Origin: Methanosarcina sp. UBA5
Lineage (GTDB): Archaea > Halobacteriota > Methanosarcinia > Methanosarcinales > Methanosarcinaceae
Reading direction: 5' to 3'
Length of the DNA stretch: 12,986 bases
NCBI RefSeq assembly: GCF_002505485.1
Contig: NZ_DAVG01000102.1
Coordinates: 1 to 12,986, forward strand
Shown here: one piece after another, positions 1 to 7,017 of the stretch
Numbering within the stretch: position 1 is the first letter of the stretch
Layout of the letters: each line of letters begins with the position of its first letter
The notes under the pieces: generated by a model
The model's database searches: none
Told to the model about the DNA's origin: nothing
What the model saw: only the letters and a program-made list of their open reading frames with translations
Position numbers and translations under genes: made by a program

Positions 1-1
1 A

Positions 2-180
2 GTCATGGCTCTTAGAGGAGCTACCGAAGCTCAGGACAGCCTGGATGAAAGCTTGGAAAGTTGAAAGGCCCACAACCAACTAACGTCAATATCTTAAACG
101 TTCAGGAGGCGGTTAGTAGTGCAAGGGAAGTACTCGCAAGCCGAATTACTGTCATTGCTGCCAGAGTCGAAGAAAATTGA
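2..180 (+). pseudogene. Small terminase subunit remnant (C-terminal part, frameshifted)
   Basis: Two frames together give one plausible protein tail. Frame 2 from base 2 reads VMALRGATEAQDSLDESLE and stops at 62-64. Frame 1 continues with KLGKLKGPQPTNVN, then a helix ending SSAREVLASRI and IAARVEEN, and stops at 178-180. The pattern of a kLgkLkG turn, a variable stretch and a closing AREVLA-RI--IAAR helix is what I know from C-termini of phage TerS proteins. TerS recognises viral DNA and delivers it to the large terminase. The tail overlaps the start of the large terminase remnant, the normal terS-terL arrangement. One frameshift lies near bases 50-64, so the gene is broken, and its beginning is outside the window. 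The assignment rests on family pattern memory plus context. Confidence 0.5.
104..109 (+). promoter_or_regulatory. Ribosome binding site of the terminase remnant
   Basis: AGGAGG lies 9 bases before the GTG at 119-121, inside the end of the small terminase frame. It supports GTG 119 as the original large terminase start and shows that the two genes were translationally overlapped. Confidence 0.5.
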
Positions 181-495
181 AATTCTGAATGAGTTAACTG
201 ATGAGCAGGCTTACGCTCTTGAACATAATTGGCACTTTTGGGATAGGCCTGAGCATCTCCCTCCAAAAGAGTGCCTATAAGTGCTCTTTCTGAGCAGGGC
301 AAGGTTCATCATTTCGGTACGTTCTCACAGCTTGAAGACCAGATGTGTTAATGGGTTCCAGGAGTCGAGAAGTCGCCAGATAGAATAGATGCTCTTGTTT
401 GGGCAATTACCAAATTTACTGAAGGATCTATGCGGCCTGGATCTCTTGATCTCACAAAATTGATTTGTACTATGCCAAGAGGTTTGATAGTATAA
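119..495 (+). pseudogene. Large terminase (TerL) remnant with internal deletion
   Basis: The N-terminal piece (119-280, frame 2) reads VQGKYSQAELL, then a helix with ILNELTDEQAYALEHNW and HFWDRPEHLPP. This matches the lead-in of phage large terminases, which normally runs on into the Walker A motif. Instead the frame stops at 278-280. From 280 frame 1 gives SALSEQGKVHHFGTFSQLED, QMC, an in-frame stop (349-351), then WVPGVEKSPDRIDALVWAIT. That is the hallmark end of the nuclease domain (LEDQM--W-P...SPDR-DALVWA). About 300 residues, covering the ATPase centre and most of the nuclease, are missing, and there is also an internal stop. The gene cannot package DNA. It is a fossil of a head-tail virus on the same strand as the terS remnant. 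Confidence 0.75.
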
Positions 496-808
496 ATTGC
501 AGAGCGTCAGCACTCTCTTTATTTTTATATCAATTCTTAAAGGCTATCCTTTATTTATTCTTAACACCCAATATTAAGTCTAAAGTTATAACGCATAGTT
601 ACAATAAAACCTATATATAAATAAAGGAAATGATGGAGTTTTCTATCTAATCTATAGATAAAAGTACAAAAATAAATTGATTTTACTTGAAAATGCATGT
701 ATCTAAAACAATAAATTCTGTTTTTTGTTTAATTTTCAACTCTGCTTTATTATTTTTATTGTTATATACACTTTAAATTTATTAATTGTGAACTCCAAAT
801 AATGATCG
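496..808. other. AT-rich intergenic region without a gene
   Basis: Between the terminase fossil and the CHAT gene I see no coding sequence. The region is strongly AT-rich and holds two TATA-like stretches, CTATATATAAATAA at 611-624 and GTTATATAC at 761-769. The second is placed correctly to drive the CHAT operon. Confidence 0.6.
761..769 (+). promoter_or_regulatory. Probable TATA box of the CHAT operon
   Basis: GTTATATAC sits about 40-48 bases before the start codon. A start of transcription about 25 bases downstream would fall near 788-792, leaving a leader of roughly 20-30 bases that contains the GGTGATC ribosome binding site at 808-814. Assigned by position and composition only. Confidence 0.4.
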
Positions 809-814
809 GTGATC
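808..814 (+). promoter_or_regulatory. Ribosome binding site overlapping the longest-ORF start of the CHAT gene
   Basis: GGTGATC is the exact complement of the archaeal 16S tail core GATCACC. It covers the GTG at 809-811 that opens the longest ORF, so that GTG is an unlikely start. The in-frame TTG at 818-820 lies 3 bases after the motif (5 after GGTGA) and is the better candidate, shortening the protein by three residues. Confidence 0.45.
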
Positions 815-3800
815 TTTTTGGAATATTCTTCTCTCGATTTTCAGATTACCCGATCCCCCGAAGCATCTCCCTATATATATCGTGCCTCGATTCTGAAGGA
901 TGGGAATGTTGTAGCGAACAATGATTTTGAACTCAGGCAAGACCTGAAACTCTTTCAGATGCTAAAAAGTATAGAGAAAAAAGTTACAGAAAGCCTTGAA
1001 GAGCCAGAGAATCATAAAGAAAATGCAGAGTCACTGGAAGAAAAGGAGAGAGAAGAGCCACATATCGAATTTGGTAAAATGCTCTACAGCAGAGTATTTT
1101 CCGGTCAACTCGGCGAGTATTTCAACAAATCTGTAAAGGAAGTTCAGGAAAACGGTAATAGACTCAGGATTTCACTCAGGTTTGGAGAAGATGTTCCGGG
1201 AATTTCAGCGCTGCCCTGGGAATATCTTCATGACGATGAAGATTTTCTGGTTCGAAGAAGAAACATCCTGATTTCAAGGCTGCCAGCAGGCGTGAAGAAG
1301 AAAAAGCTTGAACCTCTTGATTCTGTACTCAGGATGCTAGTAATAATTTCCGGTCCGGATGACCCAAGAGTTTCATCTTTGAACACGGAAAAAGAACAGG
1401 AAATTATCCTTGAAGCCGTGGACAAACTTCATAAAGACCAGAAAATAAAAGTGGATTTTACTGAAGATGCAACCTTTGAAAACGTCGAAGGCTACCTGAA
1501 TGAACAGGACTACCATATTATCCATTTCACAGGCCACGGAATCAGTATAGATGGCAAAGGTCACCTTGTTTTTGAAAACGAAGACCAGAAAGCAAGGCTT
1601 ATTGACAACAAAACCCTTTCGGACCTTTTTTCAGAACGAGGCATCCGGCTTGTAGTTCTCAGTTCCTGCGAATCAGCCAAAGGCTCGAATAAAGAAGCTT
1701 TTGGGGATCTGGCCAGTATGCTCTCTAAAAAGGGAATTCCTGCTGTAGTAGCAATGCAATATTCTGTACTTGATGACGTCGCCATAAAGTTTGCGTACAA
1801 TTTTTACAGAGCAATTGCAAGCGGAAAACCTGTTGACCTTGCTTTAAAAGAAGCCAGACTCGTGATGAAAAACTTAAAAAACGGTAATGGGCTTGACTTT
1901 GCAACTCCAGTACTTTATCTTTCAGACTGCAACTGCGTTAATGCAGGGAATTTAAAACCGGAACCTTCCGAATTCGTTTTTAAACCTATGATGCTGCCGG
2001 ATTTGCAGGTCATGGAAAAAGGTTTTGTTGCCAGGAGAAAAGAACTCAGGTTGCTAGAAAGAGGTTTCAAGTCCGACGTAAAAAGGGCTGCAATTATTCA
2101 CGGCTTTGGCGGGATTGGAAAAACCGTACTTGCAACTCGATTTGCGTTAAAAATGGGTTATTACTTTGAGGGCACTCTGGGGATCAAATTTACTCCCACA
2201 ACCAGGCCGGAAGATATCCTGAACAAATTCAACAGTTTTTTGCTGATGAAAGGAAGGCCGGAACTGAACCAGATCCTTAACCAGCAGGTTCCTCTTGAAG
2301 TTAAAACTGCTTTACTGGTAAACATACTAAACCAGATAAGGTTCCTGGTCATTTTCGATAACTTTGAAGATTGTCTGAATGAAGAAAGAAACGACATAGA
2401 AAACCTTGAACTTAAAGCGTTTATCCAGCATCTGCTTAACAACACAACCAGAAACACAAAATTCCTCATCACAACTCGTTATGATTTCGATCCTCTTGAT
2501 GGCAGGCTTACTTCCGGAATCGAACACATTTCTCTTCCTGAACTCCATTTCCCTCAGACAAACTGGCTCATGAACAATTTTACGGAGCTAGAAGATCTGG
2601 GAATTCAGAAGAAAAAGGAAATATATGGTGTTATTGGCGGCCACCCCTGGACAATAGGCCAGTTTGCAAAACATGCCGCTGTTCAGGGAGTAGATGATTT
2701 ACTGCTGGATTTGGCGCCCCTGAAAAAAGAGCTTATCGAGTTCACCTTGCTGGATAAATCTTTTTCCAAACTAGATCAAGAAGCAAAAAAACTGCTTCTC
2801 TACACCTCAATCTACGAAGAAGCAGTTCCTGTTGAAGCATTGTCATGGATTATCGGCGATGAGAAAGATGAAAGTCCTGCTGTCGGAGAACCTCTGCAAA
2901 AACTCCTCCAATGGGGTCTCATTTCAAAAGAGCAGGAGTACGACACGAATGTTTATTCAGAGCACACAATTGTAAAAGATTTTGCACGGAAAAAACTGGA
3001 AAAAGACAGACTGGACAAAAAAGAGCTTCTTATCAGGGCTGCCGAATACTATGAGAATCTGTTTTCTCAATCTCGAAATATCTGGGATTATCTAAAAGCA
3101 CACGACTATTACTTCCAGGCAGAAGACTGGGAAAGCGCAAGCGAAATTGTAGAAAGTACTGTAACTCATCTGATCCGCTGGGGGCATATTAAGCTTGCAA
3201 TGAACATGTTGGACGAGTCTATCAATACCACATTAGGAATTACAAGGTTAGATTTCCAGGGCACTCTGGCAAATATTGTCTATGACCTTGGAGATCTGAA
3301 TTCAGCTTTAAAAATATATAATAACATTAAATCTGAATATGAAGAAATGGGGGATAAAAACGGAATTGCAGCAACACTGCACCAGCTTGGAATGATTGAT
3401 CAGGATCAGGGCAACTACGAAGAAGCAGTGAATCTATATAATCAGTCTATGGAAATAAAAAAAGAACTTGGAGACAAAAAAGGAATTGCATATACACTAG
3501 GCCAGCTTGGAATTGTTTATCAGGATAAGGGCAACTACGAAGAAGCAGTCAAAAATTATAATCAGTCCCTGAAAATTACAGAAGAGTTGGGGGACAAAAA
3601 TGGAATTGCACGCTCTTTGGGCCAGCTTGGAATGGTTCATCAGGATCAGGGCAACTACAAAGAAGCAGTGAAAAAGTATAGCCAGACCCTGAAGATTTTT
3701 CAAGAATTAGGAGATAAAAGTGGAATTGCACAATCATTGCACCAGCTTGGAATTGTTTATCAGGACCAAGGCAACTACGAAGAAGCAGTCAAAAATTATA

Positions 3801-4654
3801 ATCAGTCACTGAAAATAAAAGAAGAGCTCGGAGACAAAAAAGGGATTGCATATACACTAGGCCAGCTTGGAGATGTTCATTATCTTCAGAGCAACTACGA
3901 AGAAGCTGTGAAACTTTATAACCAGTCAATAAAAATGAAAGAAGAGCTCGGAGATAAAAGCGGAATTGCAGCAACACTGCACAACCTTGGAGTTATCTAT
4001 CAGGGCCAGGGCAACTACGAGGAAGCAGTCAAAAAGTATAACCAGTCCCTGAAAATAAAAGAAGAGCTCGGAGACAAAAAAGGAATTGCATATACACTAG
4101 GCCAGCTTGGAATCATTCATCAGCAGCAGAGTAACTACGAAGAAGCTGTGAAACTTTATAACCAGTCCCTAAAAATGAAAGAAGAGCTCGGAGATAAAAG
4201 CGGAATTGCAGCAACACTGCATAATCTTGGAATTGTTTATCAGGATAAGGGCAACTACGAGGAAGCAGTCAAAAATTATAATCAGTCCCTGAAAATAAAA
4301 GAAGAGCTTGGAGATAAAAAAGGAATTGCAGGAGTAATACATCAGCTTGGAATGGTTCATCAGGATCATGGCAACTACAAAGAAGCCATGAAAAATTATA
4401 ATCAGGCCATTAGAATTTTTGAGGATCTGGGGGAAAAAAGCGGAATTGTAGCAACATTGTACCAGATAGGAAGAATAGATGAAGAAAAGGGAGAATGTAG
4501 TAGTGCTCTCAGGAATTATTTAATTTCTTTGTCAATCTCTAGACAATTGAATTCGCCGAACAAGGAGATTGTCGCAAGATCACTTTTAAGACTGCGATAT
4601 AAAATGGGAGAAAAAGAGTTTGATGCTGAATTTAAAAGGCTGGTGAATGAATGA
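809..4654 (+). CDS. CHAT protease - STAND (NB-ARC-like) ATPase - TPR protein, candidate NLR-like immune sensor
   Basis: This is a 1281-residue cytosolic protein with no membrane segment or signal peptide. Residues about 95-375 form a CHAT caspase-like domain: HFTGHG with catalytic His243 and LSSCESA with Cys287 are both intact. Residues about 400-640 are a STAND NTPase: Walker A GFGGIGKT (432-439), Walker B LVIFDNFED (513-521), the TTR motif (555-557) and a GGHPW motif (610-614) comparable to GLPL. A winged-helix-like linker follows (about 645-745), then a helical bridge and ten 40-residue TPRs (847-1246). In known relatives the TPRs or bridge sense a ligand, ATP drives oligomerisation, and the CHAT protease cleaves a partner. 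It overlaps the next gene by ATGA, so it heads a three-gene operon. Domain calls are firm from motifs; the immune role is inference. The start may be TTG 818 rather than GTG 809. Confidence 0.9.
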   Translation: MIFLEYSSLDFQITRSPEASPYIYRASILKDGNVVANNDFELRQDLKLFQMLKSIEKKVTESLEEPENHKENAESLEEKEREEPHIEFGKMLYSRVFSGQLGEYFNKSVKEVQENGNRLRISLRFGEDVPGISALPWEYLHDDEDFLVRRRNILISRLPAGVKKKKLEPLDSVLRMLVIISGPDDPRVSSLNTEKEQEIILEAVDKLHKDQKIKVDFTEDATFENVEGYLNEQDYHIIHFTGHGISIDGKGHLVFENEDQKARLIDNKTLSDLFSERGIRLVVLSSCESAKGSNKEAFGDLASMLSKKGIPAVVAMQYSVLDDVAIKFAYNFYRAIASGKPVDLALKEARLVMKNLKNGNGLDFATPVLYLSDCNCVNAGNLKPEPSEFVFKPMMLPDLQVMEKGFVARRKELRLLERGFKSDVKRAAIIHGFGGIGKTVLATRFALKMGYYFEGTLGIKFTPTTRPEDILNKFNSFLLMKGRPELNQILNQQVPLEVKTALLVNILNQIRFLVIFDNFEDCLNEERNDIENLELKAFIQHLLNNTTRNTKFLITTRYDFDPLDGRLTSGIEHISLPELHFPQTNWLMNNFTELEDLGIQKKKEIYGVIGGHPWTIGQFAKHAAVQGVDDLLLDLAPLKKELIEFTLLDKSFSKLDQEAKKLLLYTSIYEEAVPVEALSWIIGDEKDESPAVGEPLQKLLQWGLISKEQEYDTNVYSEHTIVKDFARKKLEKDRLDKKELLIRAAEYYENLFSQSRNIWDYLKAHDYYFQAEDWESASEIVESTVTHLIRWGHIKLAMNMLDESINTTLGITRLDFQGTLANIVYDLGDLNSALKIYNNIKSEYEEMGDKNGIAATLHQLGMIDQDQGNYEEAVNLYNQSMEIKKELGDKKGIAYTLGQLGIVYQDKGNYEEAVKNYNQSLKITEELGDKNGIARSLGQLGMVHQDQGNYKEAVKKYSQTLKIFQELGDKSGIAQSLHQLGIVYQDQGNYEEAVKNYNQSLKIKEELGDKKGIAYTLGQLGDVHYLQSNYEEAVKLYNQSIKMKEELGDKSGIAATLHNLGVIYQGQGNYEEAVKKYNQSLKIKEELGDKKGIAYTLGQLGIIHQQQSNYEEAVKLYNQSLKMKEELGDKSGIAATLHNLGIVYQDKGNYEEAVKNYNQSLKIKEELGDKKGIAGVIHQLGMVHQDHGNYKEAMKNYNQAIRIFEDLGEKSGIVATLYQIGRIDEEKGECSSALRNYLISLSISRQLNSPNKEIVARSLLRLRYKMGEKEFDAEFKRLVNE
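3347..4546 (+). repeat. Ten in-frame 120 bp TPR repeats
   Basis: Ten consecutive 40-residue units follow a consensus LGDKxGIAxTLxQLG, a variable patch, GNYEEAVKxYNQSLKIKEE. The first nine are regular; the tenth (GECSSALRNYLISLSIS) is degenerate and caps the array. Units 5-6 (3827-4066) and 7-8 (4067-4306) are near-copies of each other at DNA level, indicating a recent duplication of a two-TPR block. This is protein-coding repetition, not a CRISPR or satellite. Confidence 0.95.
4642..4646 (+). promoter_or_regulatory. Ribosome binding site of the zinc ribbon gene
   Basis: GGTGA lies 4 bases before ATG 4651, inside the end of the CHAT reading frame. With the ATGA overlap it implies coupled translation. 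Confidence 0.5.
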
Positions 4655-4860
4655 CTTCTGAACTCATCAAATGTCCTCACTGTGGGTACAAATATTACAC
4701 CGATGTAGAAAAAATTGTTGAAAATGGAGATACTGTTGCAATACGCTTTGGTTTATCTGATGTTAAAAAAGTATTCAACCGAAAAACTTCCAAAAGTCTG
4801 TGTATAGATCTTACCTGCCCCAATTGCAAAAAAGAATTTGAATGGGAAGTAAAGGTATGA
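4651..4860 (+). CDS. Small zinc ribbon protein (69 aa), middle gene of the CHAT operon
   Basis: The protein has a CPHC knuckle at residues 8-11 and a CPNC knuckle at 56-59, so four cysteines can hold one zinc. A fifth cysteine lies at 51 (SLCIDLTCPNC). The linker between knuckles is long (44 residues) and contains an ENGDTVAIRFGLSDVKKVF segment. No catalytic motif, membrane segment or signal is seen. The ATG sits in an ATGA overlap with the CHAT stop, and its own stop overlaps the next gene in the same way, so all three are probably made in fixed proportion. Possible roles are adaptor, chaperone or inhibitor of the CHAT protein, a protease substrate, or nucleic acid contact; the sequence does not decide. 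That it is a real gene is well supported by coupling and the paired knuckles. Confidence 0.8.
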   Translation: MTSELIKCPHCGYKYYTDVEKIVENGDTVAIRFGLSDVKKVFNRKTSKSLCIDLTCPNCKKEFEWEVKV

Positions 4861-5324
4861 CTGAAGAGGAAGTTGAAAGCGGGGCTGCTGAAGAAGATAT
4901 TCCTTCCTTTTCCGCTGAACTTAATCCTTTTTGGAAAAAGAATGCTGAAAAGCTTGTAGGGGAATCGATTTCGGCTGTAGAAGATACGGCAAAACAGTTT
5001 GTTGTCGTCACAGGGCTGCTTCAAGGGATTTATTTTCACGCTATTGCATTTTCAGATATGAAGGGAGCAGCAGGATATTCGGTTTTGATATATCTGGCTC
5101 CACTTGTTTTGTGGTTCCTGAGCTTGATTTTTGCGGTAATAGTGCTCTCCAGGAAAAGGTATGAGATTAATATAAACTCGACCAGAGACTCGAAGGAAAA
5201 ATTCGAGGAAATGGTGAAAATTAAGTACAGATATATCCGGATTTCGGGGTTTTTCCTGATTCTTAGTTTTGTAGCTCTTGCTGTTGCTGTTTTGCATTAC
5301 TTGGGTATTGTTCCTACCTATTGA
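4857..5324 (+). CDS. Three-helix membrane protein (155 aa), last gene of the CHAT operon; possible effector
   Basis: I do not recognise the family. An acidic N-terminal segment (TEEEVESGAAEEDIPSF) is followed by an amphipathic stretch and predicted membrane helices at about 48-65, 74-97 (very hydrophobic, LVLWFLSLIFAVIVL) and 129-150. A charged loop of about 30 residues (98-128, basic and acidic mixed) separates the second and third helices. There is no signal peptide and no enzyme motif. I chose ATG 4857 because it forms an ATGA overlap with the zinc ribbon stop and has GGGAAG 7 bases upstream; an in-frame ATG at 4842 would add five residues. By analogy with CHAT or caspase-like proteases paired with membrane-acting partners, it could be the executioner, with the N-terminal tail as a cleavable inhibitor. 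That is hypothesis. Confidence 0.8.
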   Translation: MTEEEVESGAAEEDIPSFSAELNPFWKKNAEKLVGESISAVEDTAKQFVVVTGLLQGIYFHAIAFSDMKGAAGYSVLIYLAPLVLWFLSLIFAVIVLSRKRYEININSTRDSKEKFEEMVKIKYRYIRISGFFLILSFVALAVAVLHYLGIVPTY

Positions 5325-5352
5325 GACAGTATTTCCGATATCAAGAGGCGAT

Positions 5353-5718
5353 TGTCACACCCAACTTACCTGTCTTACCTAATTGCAAGAGGTAAATGTA
5401 AAGAATAATTTTAATTTCTATTTTGAAAACTTAATTTATTATTTTAAGCCACTATTTTTGAAAATTAAATTACTCTACAAGTACCTTAAAAATAGATATG
5501 ACAGCTATGACAGGTAAAACAAAAGACTCTTCTTGTCGTTTTTCTAGTCTTACCTTTTGCATGTGATATAAGACAAGTAAGACAAGTCTATTGATGCTGA
5601 ATATAGCACAAGAGATGATATATTATTTTACAGATTTATTTTAATTACTAGGTTTATTTTCTCTGCTTGCGTTTATCTTGTCACACCATACATTAACCAG
5701 AGATATGACAAGTAAAAC
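5353..5718. repeat. Cluster of GACARGTAARAC-like repeats
   Basis: Forward copies: ATGACAGGTAAAAC (5507-5520), AGACAAGTAAGACAAGTCT (5571-5589, a double copy) and ATGACAAGTAAAAC (5705-5718). Reverse-complement copies: CTTACCTGTCTTACC (5365-5379, again double) and GTCTTACC (5547-5554). A separate TTGTCACACC string occurs twice (5353-5362 and 5678-5687). Spacing is irregular and orientation mixed, which fits a protein binding array better than a tandem satellite or CRISPR. Function is not shown by the sequence. Confidence 0.5.
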
Positions 5719-5775
5719 GATACACGAACGAAGTATCTATGTATACACGTAAATTACAAAATATCCCTTTAAAAA

Positions 5776-5802
5776 TCTATATATATTATAGAAAATATAT
5801 AC
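5776..5802 (+). promoter_or_regulatory. Probable TATA region of the 5850 gene
   Basis: Two overlapping candidates, TCTATATATATTATA (5776-5790) and AAAATATATACT (5792-5803), lie about 50-75 bases before ATG 5850. The second would give a leader of roughly 25-30 bases. AGGGA lies 4 bases before the ATG as a weak ribosome binding site. Confidence 0.4.
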
Positions 5803-5849
5803 TACTATAAACATGACGGATAAGCGACAATAACTTATAAAGGGATTCA

Positions 5850-6176
5850 ATGAAAACCGGTAACAACAATGCCATAAGCTCTTCAAACCTGCTTACACGT
5901 GATTCACTATTAAAGGCTAACTCAGAATTAATCGGACACCTGCAAAATAGGCTTAGAGCCAAACGTTTCAGACCACAAGAAGGCGACGGTATAAAGCTTG
6001 CATACATGCGGGTTTTTATTCAAGCACTTCAGGTTCAAAACTCAATACTAAAAGACTCAGAACTTGAAGAACTTCAGCGCAGACTTGAAGCTCTGGAAAA
6101 CATGCAGGCAGGGAGTCACGGAGGGGAGCAGTTTCATAATGTACATATCGGAGAACAATCCGAATACGTGGAATAA
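5850..6176 (+). CDS. Unrecognised 108-residue helical protein, phage-like small ORF
   Basis: This is a soluble, mostly helical protein with no signal or membrane segment. A polar N-terminus (about 1-15) is followed by a helix with SLLKANSELIGHLQNRLRAK (19-38), an RPQEGDGIKLAYMRVFIQAL block (41-60), a second charged helix with KDSELEELQRRLEALE (68-83) and a loose tail (NVHIGEQSEYVE). I do not know its function. The layout of a helix pair with a central DG-KLAY-R motif, and the closing RLEALE, resemble small proteins placed just before terminase genes in some head-tail viruses; that is pattern memory, not a match I can show. The gene has its own promoter-like sequence and is followed by further small phage-like ORFs. 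Codon pattern and the lack of interruptions support a real gene. Confidence 0.6.
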   Translation: MKTGNNNAISSSNLLTRDSLLKANSELIGHLQNRLRAKRFRPQEGDGIKLAYMRVFIQALQVQNSILKDSELEELQRRLEALENMQAGSHGGEQFHNVHIGEQSEYVE

Positions 6177-6459
6177 CCAGAAGTTATAAGTTTGGTACCA
6201 ACTGCATCTATAAAAAATAGGCTTGAAGCTCTTAAGCAGAGCCTTTAGAGTACAAAGATAAATATTTTTCTTAGAGATGGGGGCTTGATAGGAATCTCAT
6301 AAGTATGGAGGAGGCTGTTAAAGCTTTGAAGCAGGCTTTATCCTTGTGACTATCTCTCTTTAAGTATTCAAAAGGAAACTTAACTTTCAGCTTCTGATAT
6401 CTAAAATTATGGATGAATCGTTGATTTTGAAAGCGAAATCATTGAGAGATTAAGGAGTA
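6177..6459 (+). other. Degraded small-ORF region
   Basis: There is no intact gene. Frame 2 at 6182-6250 reads EVISLVPTASIKNRLEALKQ and stops. Further on, a short frame (about 6265-6348) contains GLDRNLISMEEAVKALKQAL and stops. The shared NRLEALK and EAVKALKQAL pieces look like the remains of one small helical protein of the same style as its neighbours, broken by a frameshift. Evidence is weak. Confidence 0.3.
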
Positions 6460-6474
6460 TTGAAGAGGTGGAGA

Positions 6475-6723
6475 ATGAAAGGGAAGATTGAAAAAAGATT
6501 AGATGCACTAGAAAAGATATTAAATCCTAATCCCTCCATATGTGGCGAAGTTATTATTTATGACGCGGAAGAAGGGGTTCCTGAAGACATTCTACGAGAT
6601 GATAGTGTATCAGTTCGTATATTTATTCCTGATAATCATCGTTCCCCTGAATATGAGCTCATTTATAAGGAAGAACTTAAGCAAAAAGTAGAACGAGCCA
6701 GGATCAGAAGAACGAAATATTAA
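6475..6723 (+). CDS. Unrecognised 82-residue protein, phage-like small ORF
   Basis: It begins MKGKIEKRLDALEKIL, a short basic coiled-coil-like helix, then a compact segment NPNPSICGEVIIYDAEEGVP that looks like a beta strand pair, and ends in a charged helix (KEELKQKVERARIRR). Phage genomes often hold small proteins with this N-terminal RLDALE/RLEALE helix beside terminase genes. I give no function. ATG 6475 is preferred because GAGGTG (6465-6470) lies 4 bases upstream; the frame can also open at TTG 6460 with five more residues. The last codons lie within the left arm of the long inverted repeat, and the right arm encodes a similar ending (RTEY versus RTKY), so the arm may include the end of this kind of gene. 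Confidence 0.55.
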   Translation: MKGKIEKRLDALEKILNPNPSICGEVIIYDAEEGVPEDILRDDSVSVRIFIPDNHRSPEYELIYKEELKQKVERARIRRTKY

Positions 6724-6726
6724 AAA

Positions 6727-6796
6727 GTACGTATTTGGCGAAGAATATTCTAAATCTTGGTAGAAAAATAAGTGACTTTGTTCTTAAAATACGAAC
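6727..6796. repeat. 70 bp hairpin-like sub-element in the left arm
   Basis: Its ends GTACGTATTT...GAAGAA and TTCTTAAAATACGAAC are inverted copies of each other. The right arm has the equivalent at 9010-9078 with the cleaner end GTTCGTATTT. This is a miniature element or stem-loop nested in the larger repeat. Confidence 0.45.
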
Positions 6797-6895
6797 ATTC
6801 TATGACAAAAAGTTAGGATATTAAAGTATACCGCAAAATTAGACTTTTAGATTATTTGCTGCATAACAAAGTTTTACTTCTACTATATGATTTTT

Positions 6896-6906
6896 GCAAC
6901 AGAACC
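6896..6906 (-). repeat. IS6-like terminal motif copy 1
   Basis: GCAACAGAACC preceded by TTTTT; on the minus strand this reads GGTTCTGTTGCAAAAA, close to the IS6-family end GGNNCTGTTGCAAA. The interior of the element would lie to the left. Confidence 0.5.
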
Positions 6907-7003
6907 ATTTCACCTACAAAGTGTTTCCATTTAAAGGAATTAGATAACATATTACTATTTTTATTTCCTTTTTATTTCATTATATCCTTAGCAGATATTT
7001 TTT

Positions 7004-7014
7004 GCAATGGAACC
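7004..7014 (-). repeat. IS6-like terminal motif copy 2
   Basis: GCAATGGAACC preceded by TTTTTT, same orientation as copy 1. It ends three bases before the stop codon of the 113-residue gene (7018-7020), so an element end abuts that gene. Confidence 0.5.
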
Positions 7015-7017
7015 GCC

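Larger units (their letters stand above)
5325..5849. other. AT-rich intergenic region with repeated short motifs
   Basis: No convincing gene is present. The first 400 bases contain several copies of a GACARGTAARAC-like motif in both orientations. The last 80 bases look like a promoter region for the gene at 5850. A CTTAA...TTAAG stem around 5429-5448 is too AT-rich to call a terminator. Confidence 0.6.
6716..6906. repeat. Left arm of a ~190 bp inverted repeat
   Basis: Read forward, this arm matches the reverse complement of 8901-9089 over its whole length at roughly 80 percent by eye. Shared blocks include GCGAAGAATATTCTAAAT, CAAAAAGTTAGGATATT, TTTTAGATTATTTGCT and the end TTTTTGCAACAGAA. 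It starts at the 3' end of the 6475 gene and ends in a GCAACAGAACC terminal motif (6896-6906). Confidence 0.85.

Noticed and set aside
3347..4546. Regular 120 bp DNA repetition that could suggest a CRISPR or satellite
   Set aside because: It is fully in frame and encodes TPR units; there are no unique spacers.
4695..5039. 114-residue minus-strand ORF across the zinc ribbon and membrane genes
   Set aside because: It is a shadow of two coupled plus-strand genes; its composition is typical of antisense translation.
5353..5718. CRISPR array in the 5.4-5.7 kb spacer
   Set aside because: Motifs are about 12-14 bp, unevenly spaced, in mixed orientation and without uniform spacers.
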